This document shows positions 45,436-57,805 of a stretch of 64,000 bases of DNA, in pieces. The stretch is from Cryptomeria japonica (lineage: Eukaryota; Streptophyta; Pinopsida; Cupressales; Cupressaceae). The stretch covers positions 49,098,501-49,162,500 of the forward strand of contig NC_081414.1 in NCBI RefSeq assembly GCF_030272615.1, in the 5' to 3' direction. Numbering within the stretch: the first letter of the stretch is position 1; every line of letters starts with the position of its first letter. A program made the translations under genes and the position numbers. The notes beneath the pieces were generated by a model. That model worked only from the letters and a program-made list of their open reading frames with translations. It was not told the DNA's origin and searched no databases.

Positions 45436-47380
45436 GAAAGGGTGTTGTGACTAAAATAAATAATTTATTTTCAAAAAAAGAAGACAAAGAAGAGATACTA
45501 GAGGATCCTCAAGGTTGCATGAAATTAGGAATATTCCCCCTGGGAGGAAATCCAAATATTTAATATATGGAGGGGTGATAAAAATGATAATATTGCTATT
45601 TAATGAGGAAAAATGTGTAATAGTGAATTCTATGACTCTCAACACAAATTTTATAGAATTCGAACAACTAAATTTATTATAGCACATGACAAGATGTATC
45701 ATAATATGGAAGACCATGATCACATTGTTTTCATTTATTCTACAAGAAAACACTCAAGTAAGTAGATGATATAATGCATCATCATATGATGGACCATTAT
45801 GACACAATTTCCATGGAATAACCAAAGAATTGATGCACAAATACAAAAAATAAGAAACACACAAGAAAGGAAAAATATACATATGTAATGAAATAAAAAG
45901 ACAAACAAGATTTATCCTTAATCAAGATGAAAATAATATTTGCAAGTTGAAGTTGATAGTTTTTGTTCTTTGAGAATGATATATGGTAAGAACAATTTGT
46001 AAGGATTGGGAATGATATATCATAATGATGATATAATAATTGGTCAAAACTAACCAAGGGTTAGATTTCAGCAATACTAGAGATAAAATTTATAGATTCT
46101 TTTAGATGTGTATTGGAATTTCTAGGTAAGGTTTGTTGTATTTTTTTCTTGTCCATTGAGATGGAATGTCTTATAATTTGGATTGATTTATTATATAAAC
46201 TAGTTTCTATTGGATGATCTTTGTACTACGTCAGGATTGTGGTGATTGTGTATAACCAATGAAAAGGAAAAATCAAGTTAAGACATAAGGATAAAGGAAA
46301 TATTAAATAGAATGATCAATGGATTGTAGATAATAGATGTAATAGACATAGTATATAGGATGGGGGGTGGAGGGATTTAGAATGTCACCTCCAAGAACTG
46401 TTATATAGGAATAATATGCTCTATTTTGTATATGTAGTTAATGGTCTTATGTGAAAATTATTACTAAAATAAAGACGTGGCTGTATTATTTGTTAGAGAA
46501 CTTATTTCATAAACTTTGATACTATACATGAATGTAAATTGTGATACAATCATAGAATTTATTCACGAAAGACTAGACAAGTCAAGATGGTTCCAAATAA
46601 TGTTTTAACACTTTACCCCTATCCTTGTTAGGGTCAATAAAGGGCGATCAAAAGATATGATTGGATGAATAGGTATGATGCAATAGAGAGGTATAATGTA
46701 TATCAAATACTATGGAAAGGTGTACTTGGATTCTTAGAATATAGTTGAAAAAATATTTTGTATTCAATTTTTCTTAGGAATTTTGGATTTGATAAGTAGA
46801 AAGTATTTTTACAATATATCAATTTATGATATTAATATTACCATTCAACTATATAATTTTAAATGAGACTCAATGACCCATTTTTCATAACAATAAAACA
46901 AACACATTAAACATTAAAAACCTGGTCTTTTATATTAGTACTTCAAAGAGTGCAAAACAACGACTAACACAAGTGTAAAGACATGAGGCTCATGCTACCA
47001 ATCTACCTTGTCATGAAAAGTGGGTGGCTTGGTTTTTTGTCACTTATTAGATGATAGGCTTTGTTTTAAGTGGACTTGCTTGTCCACATCTTCCCATTAT
47101 ACCTGTCTCACGTCGTCAAACCACTACTAAACCTCTTTTAAACCATTTTAAGATGCCACCAAACCATTTACCAATCACCAATTATCTAAATAGTGCTCTA
47201 CATCTGTCATTTTTGTAGCCATCCATTTTTCTCGTCTATAAGCATTCTCTTATATGGAAAAATAGCACGGTATCACTGCCACTTTTGCATTAACGGGGAA
47301 ATTACGTTGATAAAATATTTTTTTATCTACTAAATGATGTGGATGTGCAATCATATCCACCACATGACACAGTGAAACGA
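45436..47380. other. Gene-free AT-rich stretch
   Basis: No credible gene. Minus-strand frames at 45451-45753 and 45797-46057 are hydrophobic by composition (AT-rich codons) and match nothing I know. If the LTR junction at 45422 is real, 45436 onward would be the 3' internal part of that element. Confidence 0.45.
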
Positions 47381-47522
47381 GCTTGTGTCTATACAACACC
47401 CAGACTGTACCATTTATGTTGTTTTTAAATTAATTAATAATTAAAATATAATGAGTGTTTATTTTTTAATTAATTATTAGACATGGTCAATGGTACAATA
47501 TGGGTGTTGGATAGACGTTGTC
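47381..47522. mobile_element. Mutator-type MITE, 142 bp, with 9-bp target duplication
   Basis: GTGAAACGA flanks both sides exactly (47372-47380 and 47523-47531). The element starts GCTTGTGTCTATACAACACC and its reverse complement starts GACAACGTCTATCCAACACC. The inverted arms continue for about 35 bases to TTGTACCATT/CTGTACCATT around an AT-rich centre. A nine-base duplication is characteristic of Mutator-like elements. Confidence 0.88.
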
Positions 47523-47531
47523 GTGAAACGA

Positions 47532-50500
47532 TTGGATGAATGGAGGAGGTATACAGAAACAAATACAACTGGCTACTATACCATATAATTTGGCCCCACC
47601 ACTCAAAATAATAAATAAATAATGGCCATTTTAAAAACTGGTCCCCATGTTGAAAATAATATATGAATAATACCTACGTGCCAAATTGAAGCCAATCGAT
47701 GTTTATGATTATTTTTATTTGTAATAAACAACTTATTTGGTGTTCGATTAAAAATTTAATTAAATTACTAATTTATTTTTAATTGAATAATTAGCAATTA
47801 TGGGTATAGCTCGCAACTTCATAATTTGGAGATAATTTTGTAATTATTACATCGAGAGGCGTCCTATACAATGTCAGCACATCTGTGAAACAAAAAAGAA
47901 AGGACAATTACAGTTGCAGCATATGAAATTCCAAGAGTCTTGCCATATTGTGTCCATTAATTGGAATGGTAGTGAAATGCCAGATTCGTAACTACAACGG
48001 AGTCATGGCACCGAAAGGCCAAGTGTTTTAGCTTTCATAGCTGCAGTGACAATGGAAGACCAGTTGTTTCATTCGTAACTGTAGTGGCGGTGGAAGACTA
48101 ACTATTTCGTCTTCACTATTGGTTTTTTAAAATGAAATTGCTTTCTCTTTGCCAGTCCTTGGATTCAAAGATATTTCGTATTCTTTTACCAGTGATTTGT
48201 TTCCAAAATTCTTTTTTGCAAAGATTGAAATATAGGTTACAGTCCATAAGCTCAATATCTTGCTTAAGAAGACTATGTTATTGGTAAGCTGGATTTAGAA
48301 AACTATTTGTTTTAAATTGATTTTTCCTTTCTTGTAGAGGAATTGAGTGTATTTTCTTACATTTTTCAGCGCATCATATTCTGGGGTTTCCGCTCTATCC
48401 TCTGCATTTTTTGTTCAAAATATTTGTTGCATGTCTACTATACACCTTGGAGTTTATCCAAAATCAGATATGCATCCTTCGACTGCCACAACTTAGTCTG
48501 TTTAATCATTTTGTTGACTATAAATTTCAATTTTTTTTATTAGTTGTACATTTACTAGATTGTTTCATTTGTCATTTTGAATAAAAGGATATACAATAGC
48601 TCGAAATACACTTTTTCTATTGTAATCAATTCAGGCATCGATATTACTTAAACATCAATATCTTTGTAATCAACTTGGTATTCATATCTCTGTATTCATA
48701 TTAGCTATGCACCATATCTCTGTAATCAACCTGTGAAGTCTATATTTTAAGTAACAATGGAAATGTAGTAATAAGAACTCTTTTAGACCTTAGGTTGTAA
48801 ATATTTCTAAAACTGTAAGTTGCAAATCATTCTAAATTCGAGTATTTCTTATAGTACAAATGAAAGGATAAATGGCTTACAGTTTACCATGTTATATGCT
48901 GTATATATGTTACCTAATATTAGAAATTCTCTATTTAGAACATAGTTTGTCACTGTTTGGTAATTGTCTATAGTCTATTATTTGTGAACAAATCTTGAAA
49001 TAGAGGGTCATAAATATAGCCAAAGAAAGCTCTATGAAAAACTAGAAATTATAAAAGAAAAACCACAAATTATACACAAGTTTTGTCATGGGTATTTATG
49101 ATAGAGAGGTCTATTTTTAACTGCAGATTTTGAGGGTTTACAATACCATGTTCCATGTTACCTGTCGATGTGAACTGGTAATCTACATATGATAACTTTA
49201 CTCCTTAATTTTTGGGGTTCTGGTTTTCAAATTTATTGGATTTTTTATATTCCTCTTCAACGTGGGATTCATATTCAAGCACTGGTATTCCTATATGACA
49301 TTTCGATTTAATTTATATTTGTCTTCAGCGTGGGAGTGGATATTCAATGCAATTTTTAGTGGCTTCTCCGTAGATATCTCTAGCAAGATCTTCCCTTTGT
49401 TTATTCTTATCTTAGACTATAAATCTCCCTGAACTAGTAGATTCCTTCATTTTGTAAATCATCATTTACTTCTTTGATTGTTTCAAGATTTGCATACATA
49501 TTCAAACATAGGTAACAGACCTATCTATGATATTTCACTACAATTACAAGAACTGGTAAGCGATTTGCCCTACTCCTCTGAAGGCTGTTGATTTGCATAT
49601 CCCTATAATTTGTGAAGAATTTATATGGAATTTGAATGAACTTGAACAAGATGATGAAAAAAATTGATGGAATGCAGAGCTGTGAGAAACAAATGAATGG
49701 GAAAAGAAAGAACGAAACCAGTATCCGAATGTAGTCTCCCAATGGTCTCCTTCAACCATCAAAGAATATGGGACTCCAGTGATGAACCCTACTGTAGCCC
49801 TCAGAGACACAATTCTTTTACTTTTCATTTGTTTTAATCAAATAATTTTATGTAGATTTTTATTTAATAAAACAAATTAATATTAATAAATTTAGTTAAA
49901 TAAAAGTTTATTATTTAGATTTTAATAACAAAATAGAACATGTGGTCTGTAGAAAGTTTATAATACAGTCAAAAGATATTTTATTAAGTATTCTGGATTT
50001 TGGGACTATTAAATTAGCCCAACAATCTATCAATATTATGATAAAATACATTTGCACACTTTTACTTAAAAAATTAATTTATCATTATTAGATTGCATAA
50101 ATAACTATTCATATTATTTACTTCTTAATTTTGAATTATTAAATTTTTGTTAACATCTCTTATTAAGTTTGTTACATAGAATCATTGTCTCTTATATTTT
50201 GACTAGTGGTAAGCATCCAATCTTATAATTTTGTTAATATTGACTGAATCCTCATACAGATATTTCATGCCTTAGCCATGTACCGTTGAAATAACTAATA
50301 ATAAAATAATATTATATTAATTTAATAATAATATATTTTTTGAATATAAATATTATATAATTAGTAATATATTTTGATAAAAATAAAAATATATAAATAT
50401 CAATATAACGATATTAATATTATATAATATGTTATAATATATTATATTTGAATGTTGCCATTGTTAATTTGTTAAGATATTGATATCTACATGGAATGTT

Positions 50501-51034
50501 CTTATAAAAAGATTAAAAAGGAATGAAAGAATCTAATTTTCAATTTAGAAAGATTAAAAAGGATTGGAATACTAAAAATAAAAACAATAACTTTACCAAA
50601 AAAAGGAATGAAAGAATCTTAATTTTCAATTTAAAAAGATTTAAAAAAATTCTATTTTTCTAAATTCCAATCATAAAAATATAATGTTTCTAAATTCAAA
50701 AAAATGAAGTTCCTTACACACACAAATATTATAATATTTAACATATAAAAAATATTTAGTATTAAAAGTTTCTAATTTATCATTTAGATGTGATTTTTCT
50801 ATTTTAGTTGAGTTATAAAAATATTTGAAAAATAACATATGATTATAAAAAATTTAAAAGGTTAAAGCAAATAATTTTAATTTAAAAAAACTTTAAGCTA
50901 TTTTAAAATGTCTTATTTTTATTAGAACAATGTTTAAAGGTATTTATTTTATAGAAGTATTGAAAAAATGTACATAGTAATGAAGATTTTTATTAATATT
51001 TCATAAGAAATAGATCTAATATGCATAATACTAC
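47532..51034. other. Gene-free AT-rich stretch
   Basis: 47983-48110 has three diverged ~40-base repeats ('cattcgtaactgtagtgg..ggaagac..tttc'). 50515 and 50604 start a repeated phrase 'ggaatgaaagaatct'. The frames at 48343-48543 and 49544-49828 have no recognisable domain. 49830-51030 is very AT-rich. Confidence 0.5.
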
Positions 51035-53895
51035 AATATTAGCCCTAATTGTAGCATAATATTAACCCTAAACTTAATCTTACCATAATTGAAACCTAAA
51101 CCTTAGAAACTTAACTCTAACCTTAGAATTAAACACTACCTAAAACTTGAACCCTAATTGAACCCTAAACTTTACTCGAACACTAGAATTAAAAGTGACC
51201 CAAACCCTTATCCTATTTTAACCCTAAGCCTAAAGTAATTGAATCATAATCACAATTCTAACCCTAATTGAAATCTAATACTAATCATAACTATGATCAA
51301 CCACTTATCACAATTAAACCCTAACCTTGACAATATCCCTAACCTAGACCCAATTGAACCCTAACCCTAACCTAACCCTAAAATTAACTACAACCCTAGA
51401 ATTAAACCCCAATTACAAGTTAAACTATAATCTAACAATAATTGAAGCATAGCCCTAGATTTAAACCTAACACTAATTGAACTCTAGCCCTGAACATAAC
51501 CCTAACTGAACTTTAATCATAATTGGACATTAATCCTTATTAAATCCTAACCCTAATCTACCTCATACCTTGATCCTAATTAAACCCTTACCATAATCAA
51601 ATAGCAAGAATAATTGAATCCTAACTCTTACTTAACCAAAACCCTAACCCTAATAATAATCCATAGTCCTATCCCTAATACCTAACCCTAACCATAACTC
51701 AAAATGTATCTCTAACCCTAACCCTATTCCTAAGCTTAACCATGATGTCGACCGTATCCCTAACTATAATCCTAACACTAACCCTACACCCTAACACTAA
51801 CCCTAACCTAACCTAAACATAACCATTATTTAAACCCTAACCCTAAACCTAACCCTAACCATTATTTAAGCCCATGTGTTGATCCTAATTAATCCCTTAC
51901 CGTAATCAAACACTAAGCATAATTGAACCCTAACTCTTGCTTAACCCTAACCCAAAACCCTAACCCTAATAATAATCCTTAGTCCTAACCTCAATACCTA
52001 TCCCTAACCATAACCCAAAATGTATCTCTAACTCTAACCCTATTCCTAACCTTAACCATGATGTTAACCGTATCCCTAACTACAATCCTAACACTAACCC
52101 TACACCCTAACCCTAACCCTAGCCTAACTTAAACATAATCATTATTTAAACCCTAACCCTAACCTAACCCTAACCATTATTAAACCCTTGTCACAAAACT
52201 AAACCCTAACCCTAACCATTATTTAAACCCTTGTCACAAAACTAAACCCTAACCCTAACCTAACTATAATTCTAACCCTAAACATGATGTAAACCCAAAC
52301 CATAATCCTAATCCTAACTCTAACCCCTAACCCAAACCCTAAACATGATGTAAACCCAAACAATAATCCTAATCCTAACACTAACCTCTAACCCAAACCA
52401 TAACCCTAAACCATTACCTATCACTAAACTTAAATATAACCCTAATTGAATTCCAACCATTACCTAACCCTAAGTATAACTCTAACTAAAGAATGAAACC
52501 CTACCTACAACTTAAACCTTGATCTAACCCTAATTAAACCCTAACCTAATCCAAACCCTAACACTTATTGAACCCTAATCCTAATTGAATTCTAGCCCAA
52601 ACCCTAACCCTAATTAAACTTTAATCCCAATTTAACTGTAACCCTAATGTAATTGAATCATAAAGCTAATTAAAACCCTAACCTTGACAATATCCCTAAT
52701 CTAGACCTAATTGAACCCTAAACCATAACCTAATCCTAAACTTCAAGCTTCATTTAACCAAAATTGAAATCTAACCATAACCTAACCCTAAATTTAAATA
52801 TAACCCTACAATTATGCCCTAACTACAACTTGAACCCTAACCTAACCATAACTAAATCCTAGCCTAAACTTGATCCTAACCCTAATTAAACTCTAATCGT
52901 AATTGAATTCTTATCTTAATCTAACCCTTACCATAATCAAACCCTACTCATATTTCAACCCTAACTCTAATTAACTATAACCTTAACCCTTAACTCTAAT
53001 CTCTCTAATTGAATGCTAACCCTAACCTAACCCTAAAGTTAACTCTAACCATAGAAATAGACCCTACCTACAACTTCGACCTTAATCTAACCCTAATATG
53101 AACCCTAACCCTTATTGAATTGTTATCCTAATTTAATACTAACCCTCACAATCACCATGCCTTATCCTAACCATAACCTTAATTAAACCTTAACTTTGAC
53201 CTTAAAATCAAGCTTTCCTATATAATGATGTAATGATATTATAATATAATTTATTTTAATAAAAAGTTACTATATAATAATATAATAATATAATAATTCT
53301 AACCCTAACTTATGTTAACCCTAAGCATAATTGTATCCCTAACAATAAAGTTAACCTTAACACTGGACCCTAACCCTAATCGTAATCCTAACCATAATCG
53401 TAAACCCTAACCCGAACCATAATCCTAAACCAAAACCAAACCCTAACCTTGATGCTAAACCTAACCATGATATACACCCTAACCATTATCATAACCCTAA
53501 CCCTAATCATAACTCTAACCATGATGTAAACCTTAACCTTGACCATAATACTAACCTTAACTTTGATCCAAAACATAATCATAAATCAAATCCTAATCCT
53601 AACCATACCCCCAATTATAATTATAACACTAACCCTAATTGTATTTATGCTTACCCTAACCCTACCTTTGATGTAAACCCTATACATAATTGTAACCCTA
53701 ACACTAATCCCTAGCCCTAACCCTTACCATAATCCTAAACCAAAACCAAACGTTAACATTGATGCTAACCCTAACCATGATATAAGCCCTAACCATTCTC
53801 ATAACCCTAACCCAAACCATGATGTAAACCTTATCATCGACCATAACACTAACCTTAACACTAATGCTAACCATAACCATAATACTTACCATTAA
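51035..53895. repeat. Degenerate interstitial telomere-like array, (CCCTAA)n, with ~310-bp higher-order period
   Basis: The plus strand is built of CCCTAA and variants (CCATAA, CCTTAA, GAACCCTAA). Clean six-base runs occur near 51358, 51790, 52100 and 52190. The step is six bases (TTAGGG type) more often than the usual plant seven (TTTAGGG). A higher-order unit is visible: 'taatcaaa..agcaagaata' at 51591 recurs at 51900 (309 bases), and 'ccataatcctaaaccaaaacc' at 53416 recurs at 53727 (311 bases). An AT-rich break lies at 53215-53300. Minus-strand frames of repeating Val/Met/Arg are by-products. Confidence 0.85.
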
Positions 53896-54014
53896 ATAAA
53901 GTTTAATATATCTTAGAGTTTAGTATTCGCTTTGATCTTGCAACAAATATATATTATTAAAAATACTCTAAATAGATATATAAAATTTCATAGATCTCCA
54001 CGTAATAATATTAT

Positions 54015-55379
54015 TGTAGACATCTAAAAATGGTCAACGCTTGTGGAGTCATACTTTAACATTTGCGCATTGCCTTATTTTAGGGTTTTTGCATTGCATT
54101 AACATTTCTTCTATGTTGTGCACTTGGTCTTTATTATTTGTGAGCATCGAGTCCTCCTTCTGCATTCCTCATTTTTATCACTTTCGAATTAGGGTTTTGT
54201 CCTCTTGTCAATCTTGTCATTTTGCAATCGATTCATCATCGATCCTCGTCCTTGTCAATCTTGTCGTTTTGCGATCGATTCGTCATTGATCCTTGTCCTT
54301 GTCAATCTTGTCATTTTGCGATCGATTTGTCATCGATTGTTGTCCTTTTTCAATCATGTCAATTTGGATCAATTAGTCATTGTTCCTCGTCAATTGGCGC
54401 CTATCAATTTGATCTCTTTGTCAATCTTGGTCAATTTGTCAACCAATCTCAATTGTTTATCAGCATTGGTCATTTGTCAATCAAAATCATGATCGAATCG
54501 ACATTAATTTCTTGTTGTCTTGACCTAATTCCTTGTCCTCTTATTTCTAGGATTTTTTGATTTATTCATTTAATCTTGATTGTCATTTTCCCTCTAGGTT
54601 AAATAATTTATTTATTTATCCTAAGTCTTCTTGTCACAATTAAATATTTATTTAATTGGCTAATTAATTCCCTCTCTTTTTGTGAATTAATTAATGAATG
54701 AAAAATTATTAATTAATTCACCTAATTTTCTAATTTCATCAATTTCTAATTTCTTAATTTCCAATTCATCATTTCTAACCTAATTTTCTAATTTCTCCTA
54801 ATTTCTATTTCTATTTCAAATTTTTGTCATAACATCTTGCATAGCAATTTGTCATAATTTGTCATAAATTGTCATAATTTGTCATAAATTGTCATAATTT
54901 GTCATAAATTGTCATAATTTGTCATAAATTGTCATAATTTGTCATAACACCTTGCATAGCAATTTGTCATACACTTGTCATAATTTTGCTATTCTTGATT
55001 TGAATTTCCTTTCAAATATCTTCATGCTAATCTTGTCCTCTCTCCAATTTGTCTATAAATTGGATGATTTTCTTCAATCGAAGGAATCACGCTTCTAGTA
55101 TCCTTACACTGTCATCTCATCTTGTCAATCTTGCTTTCATACTATGCTTGTGCACTTGTAGGTGAGATCCACAAACACACTAATTTGAAGGAGAAAGAAG
55201 GACAATGGAGAATTTTGGAGGAGATATTCGCGTTTGTAATGGTTTGCATTTGGTTTGAATGTCTTATTTTCAATATCTCTATTGAATGTTTTTAGGATTT
55301 CTTATCATTGCAATCTAGTTTTTGTGATTGAGCTAGTTTAATATCTATTGCTTTGATGATTTCCAAATTCCTATCTACA
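54015..55379 (+). mobile_element. Solo LTR (1365 bp) of a Tat-like family
   Basis: Starts TGTAGACATCTAAAAATGG and ends CCTATCTACA, ends inverted (TGTAGA/TCTACA), flanked by ATTAT at 54010-54014 and at 55380-55384. The start resembles that of the LTR at 26680. It has TATAAAT at 55054-55060. Inside are three 47-base repeats (54206, 54253, 54300: 'tgtcaatcttgtcattttgc') and ten 10-base units alternating GTCATAATTT/GTCATAAATT at 54851-54950. No coding sequence is present, so it is the product of recombination between two LTRs. Confidence 0.9.
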
Positions 55380-55468
55380 ATTATAATATGATTTATTTTA
55401 ATAAAAAGATACTATATAATAATATAGTGATTTATTTTATATTTTCCATGTTGTGTTGCACGACTGCC

Positions 55469-55647
55469 ACTAGCATATATACCTTAAATTTTAATTTAAT
55501 CTATATAAAGTATGCCAAGAGATATCCTTCTCGAGGCGCCTATTTTTAATGAATTTTACACTCAAAAGTCAAATAGGTGCCTCGAGAAGGATATCTCGCG
55601 GCGTACTTTATATAGATTAAATTAAAATTTAAGGTATATATGCTAGT
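55469..55647. mobile_element. Long hairpin (fold-back element or MITE)
   Basis: Two arms of about 77 bases pair with only about four mismatches, separated by a ~25-base AT-rich loop. The outer ends are ACTAGCATATATACC and its complement, and the inner part carries GATATCCTTCTCGAGGC. No certain target duplication is seen; TA or CTAG at the ends could be one. If transcribed it would give a perfect-stem RNA of siRNA/miRNA-precursor type. Confidence 0.8.
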
Positions 55648-56180
55648 ATTAATTTCTTTAAAAGCTTACCAGCTTCATAATTTGTTTAGAAAATAATTTT
55701 GTAATGATATTATTTTTTTTTAAAGAAGTTGAATTAAGTTTTTAATTATTATTAATATAATGTTTAATAATGATGCTTTTTTTTGTATTTTTTACTCTTG
55801 TTTATCATGTTACGATGGATGAAATGCAATGATAATTTTTTAACGCCCTAGATAAAACTTTTGAGAAACAAGTTTCAATTTTAGATAATATTATTGTTTC
55901 ACAAAGAGTTAAATCATGAGGGGTGAAATTTGTAATTATTTTTTCATAGTAAACAATATTAAATCATTTTGCATAAAAAATTACAACTAATATTATTTTA
56001 TTAATTTTTATAGTTAGATTTTTAATATCCCAAATCTTTTATTCTTATAATTATTTTATAATAATTCACTTAATATTTGCAATATAATACTTCATCAAAT
56101 GTAATATTAGAATACATTTAAATGTTACCTATAATCTTCTATCAGCTATCCCTTGAATATCCTATAAATGTAAGTGCTAA
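55648..56180. other. Gene-free AT-rich stretch
   Basis: Nothing recognisable. Confidence 0.5.
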
Positions 56181-56295
56181 TTTTATTTGGAAAGACTTCA
56201 TCTCATAAACACCGAGAAAAAAACAAAACGCGTAAACAAAGAGGAGCTCATCTCAGAAAATGATACCTCAACTGAAGCATTGCAACTTGTCTGAA

Positions 56296-56301
56296 CACGT
56301 G
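56296..56301. promoter_or_regulatory. G-box CACGTG upstream of SAUR2
   Basis: A perfect CACGTG 455 bases before the start codon. The aligned part of copy A reads differently and lacks it. G-boxes bind bHLH and bZIP factors; a role here is inference. Confidence 0.4.
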
Positions 56302-56363
56302 ATTATTTAATCGTTCCATAAAGCATTTTAGAGATTACGATCAACAAAATTATACGACTCATT

Positions 56364-56507
56364 TATTTAAAAAGAATTGGGCAAAGTTGACAATCGATAT
56401 AGATGACGATATCAGTTGACCAAGGTGTGTTTGATTTTATTTAAAAAGAATTGGGCAAAGTTGACAATCGATATAGATGACAATATCACATGAGCAAGGT
56501 GTGTTTG
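56364..56507. repeat. 72-bp tandem duplication in SAUR2 promoter
   Basis: Two copies, 56364-56435 and 56436-56507, each from 'tttatttaaaaagaattggg' to 'caaggtgtgtttga', with a few changes between them. Copy A of the segment has one unit. Confidence 0.92.
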
Positions 56508-56755
56508 ACAAAATCAAACACAAGTCATGCTTAGTTATAATACTTCCCCCACGTATTTGAGTCATTGTCAAAGACTCAAGCCCGCGTATCTTGAAAAGAT
56601 AAAAAACGACCCGTCTTCTGAAGAATGTTTAAAAGAAACTGTTACGCTTCGTTTTCTAAATAATCTTCCTCGTACATAGTCCTTCAAATCCCTCCCGATT
56701 GTGGCTTCAAAAGAGCTTAGAGCAAAGGCCTGGTGCAGAAGCTAGGGAGGAAGAC

Positions 56756-57091
56756 ATGGCGGGGAGGTTTAGAAAGAAGGTATGCAAGTTATTAGGGGCT
56801 CTTAAAATGGATGCAGGCAGCAGCAGATATGCCTTACTGGGCACTGAAAGTAAGCAAGATGATCAAGATATAAGGAATAGGATTCGCAAAGGCTATTTTC
56901 CTGTGTGTGTTGGAGTGGAGAAACACCATTTTTTTGTGCCCATAGAATATTTGAAGCATCCGATGATACGCTCTCTTCTGGCCATATCTGAGGAAGAATA
57001 TGGATTTCAGCAGATGGGGGTGCTCAACATTCCATGTGACGTGCACAGCTTTCGCCTTGTGCTATCTATCGTTCGTTCTCATCAGTTGTAA
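56756..57091 (+). CDS. SAUR family auxin-responsive protein, copy 2
   Basis: Intronless, 111 residues, with the SAUR domain at about residues 48-108 (KGYFPVCVGVEKHHFFVPI, YLKHPMIRSLL, EEEYGFQQMGVLNIPC). The frame is open upstream but the first ATG is 56756, matching the chosen start of copy 1. It shares about 84% of residues with copy 1. Most changes lie in the N terminus, around residues 44-60 and at the C-terminal tail, with the core IPCDVHSFRLVLSIV unchanged. That distribution suggests constraint and two functional genes. Its upstream region is uninterrupted, with a 72-base duplication and a G-box, unlike copy 1. Growth regulation through PP2C-D phosphatases is family knowledge, not shown here. 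Confidence 0.94.
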   Translation: MAGRFRKKVCKLLGALKMDAGSSRYALLGTESKQDDQDIRNRIRKGYFPVCVGVEKHHFFVPIEYLKHPMIRSLLAISEEEYGFQQMGVLNIPCDVHSFRLVLSIVRSHQL

Positions 57092-57366
57092 CACATTATC
57101 ATTGCAGCTTATATATATGAATAACAATGCAACTATGCTGCTGCTATTTGATTAGAACATCTATCTTTCAATCTGATCAGTTGTAACACATTACGTTGGA
57201 GCTTATAATTAACAATGTGACTATGCTGCTGCTATTTGATTAAACTATCAACAGGGTACAAAAATTATGAACACATAACTCGTTTAGTATATATTTTTAT
57301 CTTTCATCAAAATTATAATATACTTGTTTCTATTTTTGAGTTTAGTTTTATTTCCTAATTTAGCTA

Positions 57367-57805
57367 GCTAGGGGAAAGGATCTAGTAGTTGTGCAACCTA
57401 ACTTCGCACTTCTCAAAATCTTAAGTGGAAATTTCAAATCACTCTGATTTTTTTACAGCAACTTACTTGGCAAGTCCCCTGCTTATAACTAAGGTTTTGG
57501 GGCCACATCATCAAATATGATGCCACATCAGCATGCTTTTTGGCAAGGTGTCCAAAACAGCCCAAAAAAAAGCGAGACCAATAGGTGTGCAAAAAGGCCC
57601 CAATACTTGTGCAGCTGATGTGGCATCACATGATTGGTTACTTTTCACAACAAATGGTATATTTCATTCAATTATTGGTACTTATCATACAACTATTGGT
57701 GCGATGTTATACAAAGGTTGGACATTAAATCAGCAAGTATGGGGTATTAAATCAATAACTTCTATCACAAGAATTGGAACGTGCTCAACTATTGGGTCCT
57801 TTTCC
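57367..57805. mobile_element. MITE-like insertion in SAUR2 3' flank (~440 bp)
   Basis: The ends form imperfect inverted repeats: GGGAAAGGATCTAGTAGTTG on the left and, as reverse complement of the right end, GGGAAAAGGACCCAATAGTTG. CTA lies at both edges. The paralogous site in copy A (TTTTAGCTATTTAAC, 40553-40567) lacks it. A CTA duplication would suit a three-base-duplication superfamily such as PIF/Harbinger, but the terminal sequence is not diagnostic. The 96-codon frame inside (57533-57823) is chance. Confidence 0.75.

Noticed and set aside
48343-49828. Frames of 66-94 codons as a possible host gene
   Set aside because: No recognisable domain, no splice-supported extension and AT-driven composition.
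53388-53892. Minus-strand frames rich in Val, Met and Arg
   Set aside because: They are read through the CCCTAA-type array; no independent coding signal.
51035-53895. A true chromosome end
   Set aside because: The array is degenerate, has unique and repeated DNA on both sides, and carries a higher-order period; it is interstitial.
54206-54950. CRISPR-like array of short direct repeats
   Set aside because: The 47-base and 10-base units are contiguous tandem repeats without unique spacers, inside a plant solo LTR.
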